Shown here: positions 17,093 through 26,211 of the stretch, one piece after another | Numbering within the stretch: position 1 is the stretch's first letter | Layout: each line of letters begins with the position of its first letter | Source: Nocardia exalbida NBRC 100660 | Lineage (GTDB): Bacteria > Actinomycetota > Actinomycetes > Mycobacteriales > Mycobacteriaceae | Assembly: GCF_000308575.1 (NCBI RefSeq) | Contig: NZ_BAFZ01000062.1 | Location: 45,390 to 109,389 of the forward strand | Direction of reading: 5' to 3' | DNA length: 64,000 bases | Translations under genes and position numbers: made by a program | The notes under the pieces: model-generated | What the model was told of the DNA's origin: nothing | Database searches by the model: none | The model's input: only the letters and a program-made list of their open reading frames with translations

Positions 17093-17635
17093 TCAGGGAC
17101 GTATCGGAGTGGTGGGCCCGGTAGGCCGCGGTGCGGGCGGTTGGCCGTCGACGACTTCGGTAATCAGGTCAGCCCAGTCGACAGCCAGGGCACTGACGTG
17201 GATCCATGCCTCATGCACGGCGGGGTCGGACGCGTGCTCGGCAGCCGCCAACGTCAGTTCGGCATCGACGTACGCGGCGGCCAGCCCATCCACTGCCGGT
17301 CCTATGCGTTCGATGCCGCGTCGTGGCTGAATGTGGGTGCTAACCCAGTTGTCGATCAACGTGACGACATCCTCTCGGCGTCGGTCGACTTCGGCCGCGC
17401 GTTCGGAGATGACGCGGCGTGTGCGGTGCAGATGCGCCATCGCCTGCGCCCACCGCGTGATCAGATGGTCGCCCGGGTTGTGGCCCGTCACGCCGCGGAA
17501 AGCCGCGCAGAGCTGGTGCCAGTCCGGAATCCGAGGCAGCCGAGAATCCGGCCCGGAGAGCGAGACACCCTGTCGCACAGCCGCTGTCATCTGCGATGAA
17601 CGCGCGAGTATGGATGTGGGGCGTTCGGTGCGCAT
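17093..17635 (-). CDS. DUF4254-like protein
   Basis: Encodes up to 180 residues, helical, with the family-like pattern of a short N-terminal helix (ITRWAQAMAHLHRTRR), a conserved IDNWV segment and a C-terminal helical pair. DUF4254 proteins have no established biochemical role and occur in small-molecule and cell-envelope gene sets. The start is uncertain: ATG at 17635 or 17590. It sits 17 bases upstream of the ThiC-like gene and 7 bases downstream of the small protein gene, so it belongs to the same operon. The assignment is by eye. Confidence 0.6.
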   Translation of the reverse strand: MRTERPTSILARSSQMTAAVRQGVSLSGPDSRLPRIPDWHQLCAAFRGVTGHNPGDHLITRWAQAMAHLHRTRRVISERAAEVDRRREDVVTLIDNWVSTHIQPRRGIERIGPAVDGLAAAYVDAELTLAAAEHASDPAVHEAWIHVSALAVDWADLITEVVDGQPPAPRPTGPTTPIRP

Positions 17636-17642
17636 GCTCGGG

Positions 17643-17822
17643 CTACACCTCGGTTCCGAACGAGTAGGCCATCGCCGCGAGGTAGGGAAGACATCCGCCG
17701 CCGTGGGCAGCGTGAGCGTGGAGAATGAAGCGGGCGCGGTCCAGATCCAAATCGATAGGTTCGACCGCGCAGTCGCGATACTGCACGGCCCACAGATCCC
17801 GTGTGTTCTGCGAAATTCTCAC
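17643..17822 (-). CDS. Small hypothetical protein, 59 residues, first gene of the ThiC-like operon
   Basis: The start is GTG at 17822, chosen because AGGGAG lies five bases upstream; the longer frame has no such site. The product contains IDLDLDRARFILHAHAAHGGGC, with closely spaced His and Cys residues (HAHAAH, GGGC) that might bind metal. The family is unrecognised. It precedes the DUF4254-like gene by seven bases and is divergent from the XRE regulator at 18134, so it marks the operon's promoter side. Confidence 0.6.
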   Translation of the reverse strand: MRISQNTRDLWAVQYRDCAVEPIDLDLDRARFILHAHAAHGGGCLPYLAAMAYSFGTEV

Positions 17823-18133
17823 GACAGCTCCCTGACAGCCGGTGGGTGGGCACGCCGATGCCGGGCCCAGTCGCACAGCGTCCGAATCCGGCTCCGCCCG
17901 TCGCTGATTACTTCCGAAGGGCGGAACAGCCTCGACCGCATGCCCCGGCATCGGGTGCTGGTCCCAGATTCGCGGCTGCGCCTTGCCGTCCCAACGCCCG
18001 ACGGGACTAGCCCCACTGGGGCTTGCGCATCGCACACAACTGGCTGGGATCAGGCGAAAGGATCATTTGTGCACGTAGAAGCCATCCACCGCATACTGTG
18101 AGACAAACTGCGGTCAACCGACTGAGGTGAGAT

Positions 18134-19543
18134 ATGAATACTGGGGGACGTATCTGCCGCACATGCCGCACGGCACTGCCCACAAAACACGCCGGAAACC
18201 TCTGCGCCGACTGCGCCTGCGCTGCCGGGTTCAAGCACGCGCTCACCGCCAACTTCTTCGACGATCCCACGATCCTCGCGGCGCTGGCAGACCACGACTT
18301 CAGCGTCGTGTTCACCTTGATTCGCGAAGCAACCGGCCTCTCACAACTTCAGCTGGCCGCGTTGCTCGACCTCACACAGTCCAGAATCTCAGCCGTCGAA
18401 CGCGGAGAACGCCGTCTCACCAGCGCCAAGCTGGTCGCCAGAATCGCCGATACCTTCGAGATCCCCGCCTCGCTACTCGGGTTCGGCTCCGGAACTGCGA
18501 GTAATCTGGCCCGCGAGGAGGTGACGTGGGTGGAACGCAGAGACTTCATCACCCTGGCAACCGCAGCCGCACTCGGTTCCCATCTTCACCCGCAACTCGA
18601 CCGGCTGGGCAGCATCCTCCCTGACCGACTCGAGCCAGTCACCCGACCACACATCGGATCCGCCGACATCGACGCCATCGAAGCCATCACCGAAGGATTC
18701 CGGCGATGGGACCTCGCGCACGGCGGCGGACTCTGCCGGACCGCGGCACTCACCCAACTGCACCAAGTCCGCGCCCTGGAAGGCGCCGCATGCACCACGG
18801 ACGTTCGAACACGTCTGTGGATCGCCACCGCCGACCTGGCAAGCATGGCCGGCTGGCTGGCCTACGACATCGAAGAACACGACTCGGCCCGCAAACTATG
18901 GACATACGCCCTGCAAACCGCGCACCGCGGCCAAGTGGCCCAGCGGCCTCGCCAGCGAGTGTCACTAGTGTTGTCGGACCCTCCCTTCGGTGTGAAGCAC
19001 GCCAGGCCGGTCGGATCCGAGGCGGTACAGCGGTCCGGCGGCGGCACAGCACCGCAGTGGTGGGTCGAGACGAGCAACCAGGCGCTGAACTTTGTGCAGC
19101 AGGTGTATTCGCTGCTGCGTATTGGCGGACGAGCAGCGGTTATCATTCCGGACAATGTGGTATTCGCGCGCGGTGTCGGCGAAACAGTGCGGCGATCACT
19201 GCTGCACGAGTGTGATGTACATACCATGCTCCGTCTACCTGCAGGCCTGTTCTATGGCGTCGGAATCAAGGCCAATGTCCTGTTCTTCGACAAGACAGGC
19301 CCCCGTGGCAAGTTCCCGGCTACCCGGAAATTGTGGGTCTACAATTTGCGCAGCAGCGCACTGTTCACCAAGGATCGGCCGTTGAGGCAATCGGATCTGG
19401 CCGATTTCGTCGAGGCATACAAGCCGGGCCAGCCCAGGGCATGCCGGTCCGAGTCGAACCAATTCCGTGTGTTGAATTACGACGAGCTGGCCGCCCGAGA
19501 GCATTTCAACCTCGATATCCTGTGGCCGGTTGGGCAGGGTTGA
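18134..19543 (+). pseudogene. Chimera: XRE regulator N-terminus fused to type I HsdM C-terminus
   Basis: One open frame of 469 codons joins two unrelated proteins. Residues 1 to about 265 form an actinobacterial XRE regulator: Cys-rich zinc-finger-like start (CRTCRTALP and LCADCAC), a helix-turn-helix (LSQLQLAALLDLTQSRISAVERGE) and the first TPR-like helices (DSARKLWTYALQTAHRG). From about 18950 the frame reads RVSLVLSDPPFG, the catalytic motif IV of N6-adenine methylases, and continues as the C-terminal third of HsdM without the SAM-binding domain. The ATG has a GAGGTGAG ribosome binding site, so the fusion may be expressed, but the methylase cannot be active. It probably arose by deletion between two genes. 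The XRE half faces the ThiC-like operon and may once have regulated it. Confidence 0.8.
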
Positions 19544-19974
19544 CAACTGGAGTGCGCAGAGCCGCCGATGTCGCAGTATGCCTGGCGACAGCGCCGTCGG
19601 CCGCGAGAATTGTTGTCGGCCAGGAGGATATTTGCCGTCGGTGCATTGGCCGCTTGCTACTGACGGGACTCCGTCGATCCCTCGCGGTCGACCGATCCCT
19701 GGGGCATCGTCACGCATACAACTCGCGATGCTTGCCGATGAACCCCATCTGTGAGGCCGCGGAGTTGACGTCGATGACGCCGACCAGCGCATACAGCGAC
19801 AGTCGGAGCAGAGATCAAGCCATTTCTGACCTAGCTAGTGTATTGAGTGGTTGTGTTCGGTGACGAGGAAATCGACATACAAGTCATGCGCTGTGGCATG
19901 AAGGAACAGCAGGGCCTGTCAGTGGATGGATGATTTCCACTTCGATGTCAGTTGTGAGGGTGAACCGGCCGCCC
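19544..19974. other. Intergenic, no convincing gene
   Basis: About 430 bases after the HsdM remnant. No supported frame was found. A specificity gene (hsdS) would be expected here in a complete type I system and is absent. Confidence 0.5.
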
Positions 19975-20760
19975 CTACCGGTTGTCCAGGTCCACGGGTT
20001 GGGTCGGGGCGCGGTTGGTCTTGAGGTACTCGTTGTTCAGGTAGACGACCTTGCGGGGGATGCGCTCGTTTCTCCAGCGGTCCGGCACGACCTTGGCGAT
20101 CTCGGTGCGCACCAGGCGCAGTTCCTCGAGTTCCATTATCCCGCGCTGCCAGGTGTCGTCCTTGATCAGGTACTCGCGGCGATCGGAACGGCTGACGTGG
20201 GTGCCGACGTGGTCGTCCTTGCCTGCCAGGATCAGGCGAAGGATCAGGTAGACGAACAACGCACGCGCGGAGATCACCGCGATCCAGCCGTGGGACCAGA
20301 ACTCAAGCGGCACAGTGATGTACGGGGCCCGCCCGGGCGGCAGGTGGGTGACCTCGATCTTGTAGCCCTTGCCAGGCTCGCGCACGCGAGTGACCCAGCG
20401 TGTGTTCGCAGTGGGCCCGCTGTCGGTCAGTCTGCGCATGGCGCGCTTGATCCGCTTGGTTCCGGCACCGGCGATCAGGCGGGTGTGGTCCTGCTCCTCG
20501 TATCCGAGCATTTCGGCCCAGTAGTGATCGGCGACCCTGTCGTGCAGGTCGTGGGGCTCCGCGCAGGTGAGCAGCACCAAGGTGAGGTACAGCTTCATCG
20601 GGGCCTCGCCGCCCTCGAACATCGCCGACAGCGGGGTCTGGGTCTGATCCGGGTCCACCTTGCGCACGAACCGCCCGGGCAGCTGCACTGTGGATCGCCT
20701 GCCCGAGCGCTTGACCGCGTCGCGCAGGAGGCGGTCGGCGGTGACCGTCCGTGTACCCAT
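19975..20760 (-). CDS. Winged-helix-like protein, possibly replication-initiator related
   Basis: Encodes about 261 residues from ATG 20760, which has an AAAGGGA ribosome binding site (a further upstream start lacks one). The central part has a helix-rich segment (AGTKRIKRAMRRLTDSG) and a C-terminal helix pair (TWQRGIMELEELRLVRTEIAKVV) that look like winged-helix DNA-binding units. It is basic overall with no membrane segment. Proteins of this shape occur as plasmid or integrative-element replication initiators in actinomycetes, which would suit the island, but no catalytic motif identifies it. It could equally be a regulator. Confidence 0.6.
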   Translation of the reverse strand: MGTRTVTADRLLRDAVKRSGRRSTVQLPGRFVRKVDPDQTQTPLSAMFEGGEAPMKLYLTLVLLTCAEPHDLHDRVADHYWAEMLGYEEQDHTRLIAGAGTKRIKRAMRRLTDSGPTANTRWVTRVREPGKGYKIEVTHLPPGRAPYITVPLEFWSHGWIAVISARALFVYLILRLILAGKDDHVGTHVSRSDRREYLIKDDTWQRGIMELEELRLVRTEIAKVVPDRWRNERIPRKVVYLNNEYLKTNRAPTQPVDLDNR

Positions 20761-21100
20761 TACATCCCTTTCGAAGATTGCCGGACCCATTTGAGCGGAC
20801 CACCGGTGTCCGGGGGTCCTGTGCTATTGGGGTCATGTACTGATGCCGAATCACCAGTTCAGAGCAGAATTCTTGGTGGCTCGAATGGGTACTGTCAACC
20901 GCTTATTCGGTATGTCGAATATGCCGTTATAGGTCACTGGCCTATGCCGAAACAGGTTTGAGGGCACCGCTGAAACGTCCCTCATGGCCGGTTGTTGGGA
21001 GGGGTTGCCCTGGGCTGTGATGAACGCATGACGCGATGACCTTGGCCGGGCTGCGCGTCCTACGTCCGGTACCCGATTCCCCAGGAAGGAGGTGATGCTC

Positions 21101-21172
21101 GTGAAGCGTGGATTTCGATTGACCGTTCGGTGGACCCGGGGGTCCTTGTCGATCACGCTCGAGCCCTACTAG
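21101..21172 (+). CDS. Small ORF of 23 codons with very strong ribosome binding site
   Basis: AGGAAGGAGGTG ends eight bases before GTG 21101 (an in-frame ATG at 21095 is possible). The product begins VKRGFRLTVRWTRGSL, is strongly basic with alternating hydrophobic residues, and stops at TAG 21170. A near-perfect stem-loop starts at the very next base, which would terminate a short transcript. The combination suggests a real expressed peptide or a leader, although a chance frame cannot be excluded. Confidence 0.45.
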   Translation: MKRGFRLTVRWTRGSLSITLEPY

Positions 21173-21215
21173 CTGAGGGAGCCCTCGCTGCCCGTGCGGC
21201 GGGGGTCTCCCTCAG
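21173..21215 (+). terminator. Stem-loop directly after the small ORF
   Basis: CTGAGGGAG (21173-21181) pairs perfectly with CTCCCTCAG (21207-21215), with further imperfect GCCC/GGGT pairing inside. There is no T-tract, which is common for actinobacterial terminators. Its position right after the stop codon supports a short transcription unit. Confidence 0.45.
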
Positions 21216-21339
21216 TGTGGACATCCCGGCGTCGCGGCCGCAACCCCGCGCTCGCCGCGCGCGCGGCCACGACACTCGGCGCGTAAGTGCGTGGCCGCGC
21301 ACGACCCGGCCCGCGGGGTGCTCACTGTGCATCCCACGC

Positions 21340-21850
21340 CCATTACGGTTTCCGGGGCGCGCTGGCGCCGACACTCTGGCCGCGCTGGGCCGCTGCCTGC
21401 GACCAACCTCGCCGGAGCAGGTGGCCAGTACCGAGCCGGCGTCACGGGCGGTGCTGGCCTGGATCCGCGCCGACCGGATCCGGCACCTGGTGGTGCTTCG
21501 CGCGCACAGTCTCACCGCCGATCAACTCGCCTGGCTGCTTCGGCTGCGCCGGTCCAGCAGTCTGCGCCTGTCCTCGTCTGGCACTCGCCACGCCCAATCT
21601 GGTGGGGACCTGTCGGGCTCGGCGAGTTGCCGCATCGCCTCACCGACGACGTCGGCGAAATCCTCGCCGCGCTGGCCAGATCCAGGCCCAGCAACTCGGA
21701 CACCGCCGCGGACGAGGACACCGACCTGCCGCCGGTGCCCGAGACCGACGCCCGCAGTTCCTCACCAATGCTACGTCGCAGCCGTCGCTGGTGGTCACGG
21801 CACATTCGATACGAAATGCTGCTCCTCACCAGCGAGTTGCGGCAACGAGG
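21340..21850 (+). pseudogene. Frameshifted coding sequence, family unknown
   Basis: Protein-like sequence runs in one frame as TLAALGRCLRPTSPEQVAST and AVLAWIRADRIRHLVVLRAH to about 21540. It then continues in another frame as VLVWHSPRPIWWGPVG, LPHRLTDDVGEILAALARS and an acidic tail. Codon composition and residue content are coherent across the switch, so a single-gene frameshift is likely. I do not recognise the family; a link with mobile-element proteins is a guess from location. Confidence 0.45.
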
Positions 21851-22195
21851 TAGCCCAGCAGGAAAGGTTTGCTCGAGCCCGGTGGCGCTCGGCCCAAAAC
21901 CCCAACTACTGCTTGACAGAGGAGCAATCCACAGTCTCGCCAGTTGGGGTCGTCCTCGTGTTCGGATTGGTGTGCCGCTCGATCTGTCGCTCAGATTCCC
22001 TCTTGTCGCGAGATCGCGGTGGGTGTGCGGCTTTGCGCACGCCGGTTATGAGCCTGGCCTCGTGCCTGACTGCACGCAAGGTTGTCAGTCTCCGACATGT
22101 CAGTCGGCGATCGATCGCTCACTACATCGGAAGTCCCACGGATCCCGTCTTCCTCGAATAGGGTTATGGGTCGTGCATGTGGGGTGGTGGTGCTT

Positions 22196-23191
22196 ATGAT
22201 GCCGTCGTCGGATGTACTGTTCCGTCAGCTGGAGTTCAACGCCGGGACGGTGGCTGGCGCTCGTGTGGTGTTCCAGTCTCTCGTCACCGAGCTGATCGCT
22301 CTCCGCCATCCTGCGGCAGACGAAGTGAGTGGACCGGGTGGCGGAGACTGGGGGATCGATACCTACGTCGGTCGCCTGGATCAGTCGGTGGTTGTCTGGC
22401 AGTCGAAGTTCTTTCTCTCGTGGACCGGTGAGGATCAGCGCGGGCAGGTTCGAGACTCGTTCAAGCAGGTGAACGAGAAGGCCAAAGCCGAAGGGTTCCG
22501 GTTGGCCGCTTGGATACTGTGCGTCCCATGTGTTCTTGGGCCCGCGGAGCAGAAGTGGTGGGACGGCTGGGCGGCCCGCCAAAGCCGTAGCACCAAAGTC
22601 AAGATAACCCTGTGGAACGGCGTGAAACTACGGCGGCAGCTCATGCAACCAGACGCCAACGTCGTGTACCGGACCTTTTTTGGCGACGGGACGACATCAC
22701 CTGTTTCCCGCCCAGTCCAGACCCACGATGACGTCAGCGGATTCAACGACGCGCTCTTCGTTCGTCAGCTTGAAGAAGCTGGCATGGCAGAAACGGATGC
22801 AGCGCGCGGCTTGTTCTTTGCGGCGGAGGCATTGGCGCGAGATCTGGCATCGGGAGGCAACCGGGTCGGTATTGCGGCGTTGAAAGAGTTACATCTTGAG
22901 GTGCATGCGCTGTGGGAGACACACTTCAACGCTCGCGTTGGCGCCGCCGATCCAGATGGCCGCATCGCCAGGCTCGTCGAAGACGTAATGCTCGCCGCAG
23001 CGGCATGTGCCGATCCAGACGAGCTTCGACTGAGACCAGCGCATCGGAAGGGAATCGTGCACCGTCTCGTCGAAGACTCGCGTGCTGGCTGGGTACGCCA
23101 CTGGCGAGACATCGCTGAATCTCACCGAGGGCGACCTGCAGGCGAGGTGGCCAAAGCGATTCTTGCCGGGGTAGAAGACGGAGGATCGTGA
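22196..23191 (+). CDS. ABC-3C-like system effector: PD-(D/E)xK-like nuclease with C-terminal helical domain
   Basis: Encodes 331 residues from the ATG pair at 22196/22199; an upstream in-frame ATG is less supported. The N-terminal 80 residues have a restriction-nuclease-like pattern: GGDWGIDTYV (Asp 55) then VVVWQSKFF (Gln 69, Lys 71), the D...QxK form of the PD-(D/E)xK fold. The C-terminal half is helical (LEEAGMAETDAARGLFFAAE, AALKELHLEVHALWE) and would contact the partner proteins. The stop overlaps the next gene by GTGA. The arrangement nuclease, short middle component, DUF3732-type ABC ATPase matches three-component ABC-ATPase conflict systems described by comparative genomics. It probably cleaves invading DNA when triggered. 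The start and nuclease assignment are by eye. Confidence 0.78.
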   Translation: MMPSSDVLFRQLEFNAGTVAGARVVFQSLVTELIALRHPAADEVSGPGGGDWGIDTYVGRLDQSVVVWQSKFFLSWTGEDQRGQVRDSFKQVNEKAKAEGFRLAAWILCVPCVLGPAEQKWWDGWAARQSRSTKVKITLWNGVKLRRQLMQPDANVVYRTFFGDGTTSPVSRPVQTHDDVSGFNDALFVRQLEEAGMAETDAARGLFFAAEALARDLASGGNRVGIAALKELHLEVHALWETHFNARVGAADPDGRIARLVEDVMLAAAACADPDELRLRPAHRKGIVHRLVEDSRAGWVRHWRDIAESHRGRPAGEVAKAILAGVEDGGS

Positions 23192-23811
23192 CCGAATCCG
23201 AACGAGAAAGTTTTCACGAGTCACGGCCCCTGTCCGCGGCCGTACCGGACGGGCCCGACGATTCACAGGTGTTTCGTCTTGCCCAACTAACCTTGCTGCT
23301 CGAGACAGCTGACATCGAAGAAGTTCCCGTCCGTACGGTCGACCGTCTTGGGTTCTACGACTTCTTCTCAGCGAATCCGTTCGTCGTCACTGCCGGCGAG
23401 GACGAACGCGATGCCGCTGATCGACTTGCACTGAGGCTGGCAGGATTCAGCGACCGCCAACTATCCTACGCATCAACCGGCCAGCGATTCGTCAGTCGGC
23501 GACGACGACTCCAACACGACCTGGCTCGGTTGGTCGCGTACGGACTGGTACGCATCGATAGCCAGGGCTATGGACTCACCGCATCGGGCCGCGAGTTGGC
23601 CGCCGGACTGACCTCCATCTATGCGGAGGCGTACCGAGAGGCCGCTGGAGTGGTGCTACGACGGTTGAAACGACTTTCAGACCGGCAGCTGACCCAAAAC
23701 GCAGAGACCTGGTTGGGGCGGTCGTGGTTGTTGATCGACCTATTCGACGACGTTGCAGAAACAACACCCCGCACCGCACACACCCGAAGGAGACACCGTG
23801 GCCACCAGTGA
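23188..23811 (+). CDS. ABC-3C-like middle component
   Basis: Encodes 207 residues from GTG 23188, preceded by GGAGG. Helical and charged, with a likely winged helix in RFVSRRRRLQHDLARLVAYGLVRID followed by GLTASGRELAAGL. This resembles the middle components that link the ABC ATPase to the effector in three-component systems. It overlaps the effector gene by four bases and the ATPase gene by 14, so the three products are probably made in fixed ratio. No catalytic motif is visible. Confidence 0.75.
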   Translation: MTESERESFHESRPLSAAVPDGPDDSQVFRLAQLTLLLETADIEEVPVRTVDRLGFYDFFSANPFVVTAGEDERDAADRLALRLAGFSDRQLSYASTGQRFVSRRRRLQHDLARLVAYGLVRIDSQGYGLTASGRELAAGLTSIYAEAYREAAGVVLRRLKRLSDRQLTQNAETWLGRSWLLIDLFDDVAETTPRTAHTRRRHRGHQ

Positions 23812-25852
23812 TGCGAATCGGGGTATCCGGCTGGCCGAATTGCGACTCGGCGGTCTTGCTGCGACGAGTCGCTCCTACCAGGTGGACTTCCGGGACAGTG
23901 ACCGCGTCTCATGGCGCCCCCTGTCGGTAATCGCGGGTCCTAGCCAGACGGGAAAGACCTCCGTCATAGACTTCGTCCGGTATTGCATGGGCGACACCGA
24001 GCATCCGCAACATCCTGAAGTGCTCGCAGCCGTGCGCGCGGCACTTTTGGAGACGAGCCTCGCAGGTCGACCGGTCACCATCGAACGAGCTGCTACCGGT
24101 CCCGCATCGAAGTTCGCATCGGTCTGGCAAGCTTCGCTCGATAGTCTCACCGATACAACCGAACTGCGCCTTCCGATAGAGCCTACTTCGGAGCCCAGTG
24201 GCTTGTCCCAATTTCTCTTGGCTGCATGCGGTTTGGACAATGTGGAGCTTCCTACGTCGCCTAAGCAACCAGAGTCGGCAACACAGATGCTGAGCATTCG
24301 TGACCTATTTCGCGTCATGTGGCTGCCGAACGAGCGCCTGGACAGCAAGAACCTGCTTTTCGAGCACTCGAACTTCGTAGTGCGCCAGAAGCTTCAGCAG
24401 ACCATCGATGTCATGTTCGATGTCCACGACGCCGACGGCAACGATCTTGCGTCGCGGCTGAAGATGGCAACCGATGCCGCACGTGAAGCTGACCGCGCCG
24501 CGAGTGCCCTTCGCGCCATCGTCCAGGACGAGCATCCGCTGGGACCACTCGTTCTCGAAACCGACCGAGAGAGAGCAAAGCGTGAAGCCCAGGCGATAAG
24601 CGCTCAACTCGCCCAACTCGATCGCAGCCATACGGCGCGAGGGGAAGGCATCACCGAGCTACGCCAGGCCTTGGCCGAAGCACAGGTAGCTGCCCGCGAC
24701 GCAGCTGTACGTGTCCGCAATCGTGAGAGCCTGATGGAGCGGCTGGCTGCCCTTCGGGGCCAGTATGCCGACGACAAGAAGAAGCTGACGTTCCTCAAAG
24801 AGGCAGAGCGTCTATTCGACCCGCTGCAGGTCAGCGTCTGTCCTGTATGTCTGTCCGAGTTGGAGAACGGCCCAGTCATCGTCGATGGGGCATGCAGTCT
24901 CTGCGGGCACAATCTGCCGGACGGGGACAGTGCACAGAGAGCCCCCAGTGTTGGATTGGCGACAACGGGTCACGAGGATGTCGGCAGCGATACCGGTGGG
25001 AGGAGCTTCGGTGCGACTGCGGTGCTCGAGGCGGAGCTCAAGGCCACGACTCGCCGCCTAGACGAACTGAACGACTACTGGAATCGTTTGGATCGGGATC
25101 TATCGGCACTTCGGTCAGCACAGGAGATAGCGAACTCTGCCGCACAGATGGCATCGGCCGCGGTCGACAGAATAATTGACACGCCGGCCCCCTACCTTGC
25201 AGTTCGTGATGATCTAGGCCGCCGACGTTCAGACGCACTACTTCGAGAACAAGAAGCGGCGGCGGGGCTGCGTTTGTGGGAACGGGTTCGTCGAGCCGAA
25301 GAGGTAGCAGAGCGGCTTGCGGGGCAAGCTGCCAGGCTACGGGCGGAACGGTCAGCGACCATTGCACGCCCGGATCGAACTGCTGTCGTACAGCAACTGT
25401 CGGCTCGATTCGGTGAAGTCCTTGCAGCAATCGGCTACCCAAAACTCAGCGACCCGAGGCTCGATGAGCGACTGACACCCTATGTGCGAGGTCTTCCGTA
25501 TACGGCGGCCAGTAGTGGCGGCCTGGTTTTGATAAGCCTGGCATGGTATCTGGCTCTGTGGGAAGTGGCCTACGAAACAGGTGCCCGTGCACCTGGACTG
25601 CTCATTATCGATAGCCCGCAGAAGAACCTTGGCCACGGAGCCCATCCGGATGAACCCGATTTCGCTGATACGCGCCTAGTGGAAAACTTCTATCGCCACG
25701 TCAAAGACTGGCTTTCAGGACCGGGCGCGGGCGCCCAGTTGGTCGTCGTGGACAACAGCCCACCGGACTTGGTCGCAGAAGACGTGGTAGTCCGCTACTC
25801 CCGCAACCACGCAGTGCCTCCATACGGTCTGATTGATGATGCCATTGACTGA
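23798..25852 (+). CDS. DUF3732-type ABC/SMC-like ATPase of the three-component system
   Basis: Encodes 684 residues from GTG 23798 with an AAGGAG ribosome binding site; longer starts lie inside the previous gene without one. Walker A is GPSQTGKT (residues 47-54). Two long coiled-coil stretches (about 215-330 and 400-540) flank a zinc-hook-like turn with CPVC at 348-351 and CSLC at 366-369, as in Rad50/SMC-type dimerisation. The C-terminus has GLVLISLAWYLALWE and LLIIDSPQKNLG (Walker B-like with the DSPQ of DUF3732). It should bind DNA or nucleoprotein ends, hydrolyse ATP and gate the nuclease. It is complete and in good condition. Confidence 0.85.
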   Translation: MATSDANRGIRLAELRLGGLAATSRSYQVDFRDSDRVSWRPLSVIAGPSQTGKTSVIDFVRYCMGDTEHPQHPEVLAAVRAALLETSLAGRPVTIERAATGPASKFASVWQASLDSLTDTTELRLPIEPTSEPSGLSQFLLAACGLDNVELPTSPKQPESATQMLSIRDLFRVMWLPNERLDSKNLLFEHSNFVVRQKLQQTIDVMFDVHDADGNDLASRLKMATDAAREADRAASALRAIVQDEHPLGPLVLETDRERAKREAQAISAQLAQLDRSHTARGEGITELRQALAEAQVAARDAAVRVRNRESLMERLAALRGQYADDKKKLTFLKEAERLFDPLQVSVCPVCLSELENGPVIVDGACSLCGHNLPDGDSAQRAPSVGLATTGHEDVGSDTGGRSFGATAVLEAELKATTRRLDELNDYWNRLDRDLSALRSAQEIANSAAQMASAAVDRIIDTPAPYLAVRDDLGRRRSDALLREQEAAAGLRLWERVRRAEEVAERLAGQAARLRAERSATIARPDRTAVVQQLSARFGEVLAAIGYPKLSDPRLDERLTPYVRGLPYTAASSGGLVLISLAWYLALWEVAYETGARAPGLLIIDSPQKNLGHGAHPDEPDFADTRLVENFYRHVKDWLSGPGAGAQLVVVDNSPPDLVAEDVVVRYSRNHAVPPYGLIDDAID

Positions 25853-26039
25853 CGATGCAACAAGAAATACCGGTTGGCTGCGGAAACGCTAAGTTGCTGG
25901 CAGGAGTCACGGTGGATGGCTTTGCCTTCCATTACTCGTTCTTCGCGGGTGTCGGATCGGGACGTCGGGATACGCTGCTGGCGATCACGCACAATCGCTG
26001 GATGGCGTCGATCGACTGGTCAAGGATTTTCCGTCTCCA

Positions 26040-26211
26040 ATCTCGCAGGAGAAGAAGGAATGAAAGAGACTTTCGACGACAAAACCGGACGGTAGCAACA
26101 CGGTTCGACAAGCTCGCCGTCCGCTACCTGGCCATGATCAACATCGCAGCCATCAACCTATGGCTCCGAGACGAGCGATGGTGGCACAGCCCGCAGCGCG
26201 CCTGGTGTTGA
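26040..26211 (+). pseudogene. IS5-type transposase C-terminal remnant
   Basis: Only the last 40 or so codons remain: RNRTVATRFDKLAVRYLAM-like sequence ending in INLWLRDE, the characteristic C-terminus of IS5-type DDE transposases (ATRYDK...IWLR). All catalytic residues are missing. Confidence 0.65.

Noticed and set aside
15747..17822. Canonical thiamine biosynthesis operon with TPP riboswitch
   Set aside because: No thiamine partner genes, no recognisable TPP aptamer upstream, and the cysteine motif spacing differs.
22196..25852. Wadjet or CBASS system
   Set aside because: No MksB/JetD-type or cyclase genes; the nuclease, middle component and DUF3732 ATPase order fits ABC-3C better.
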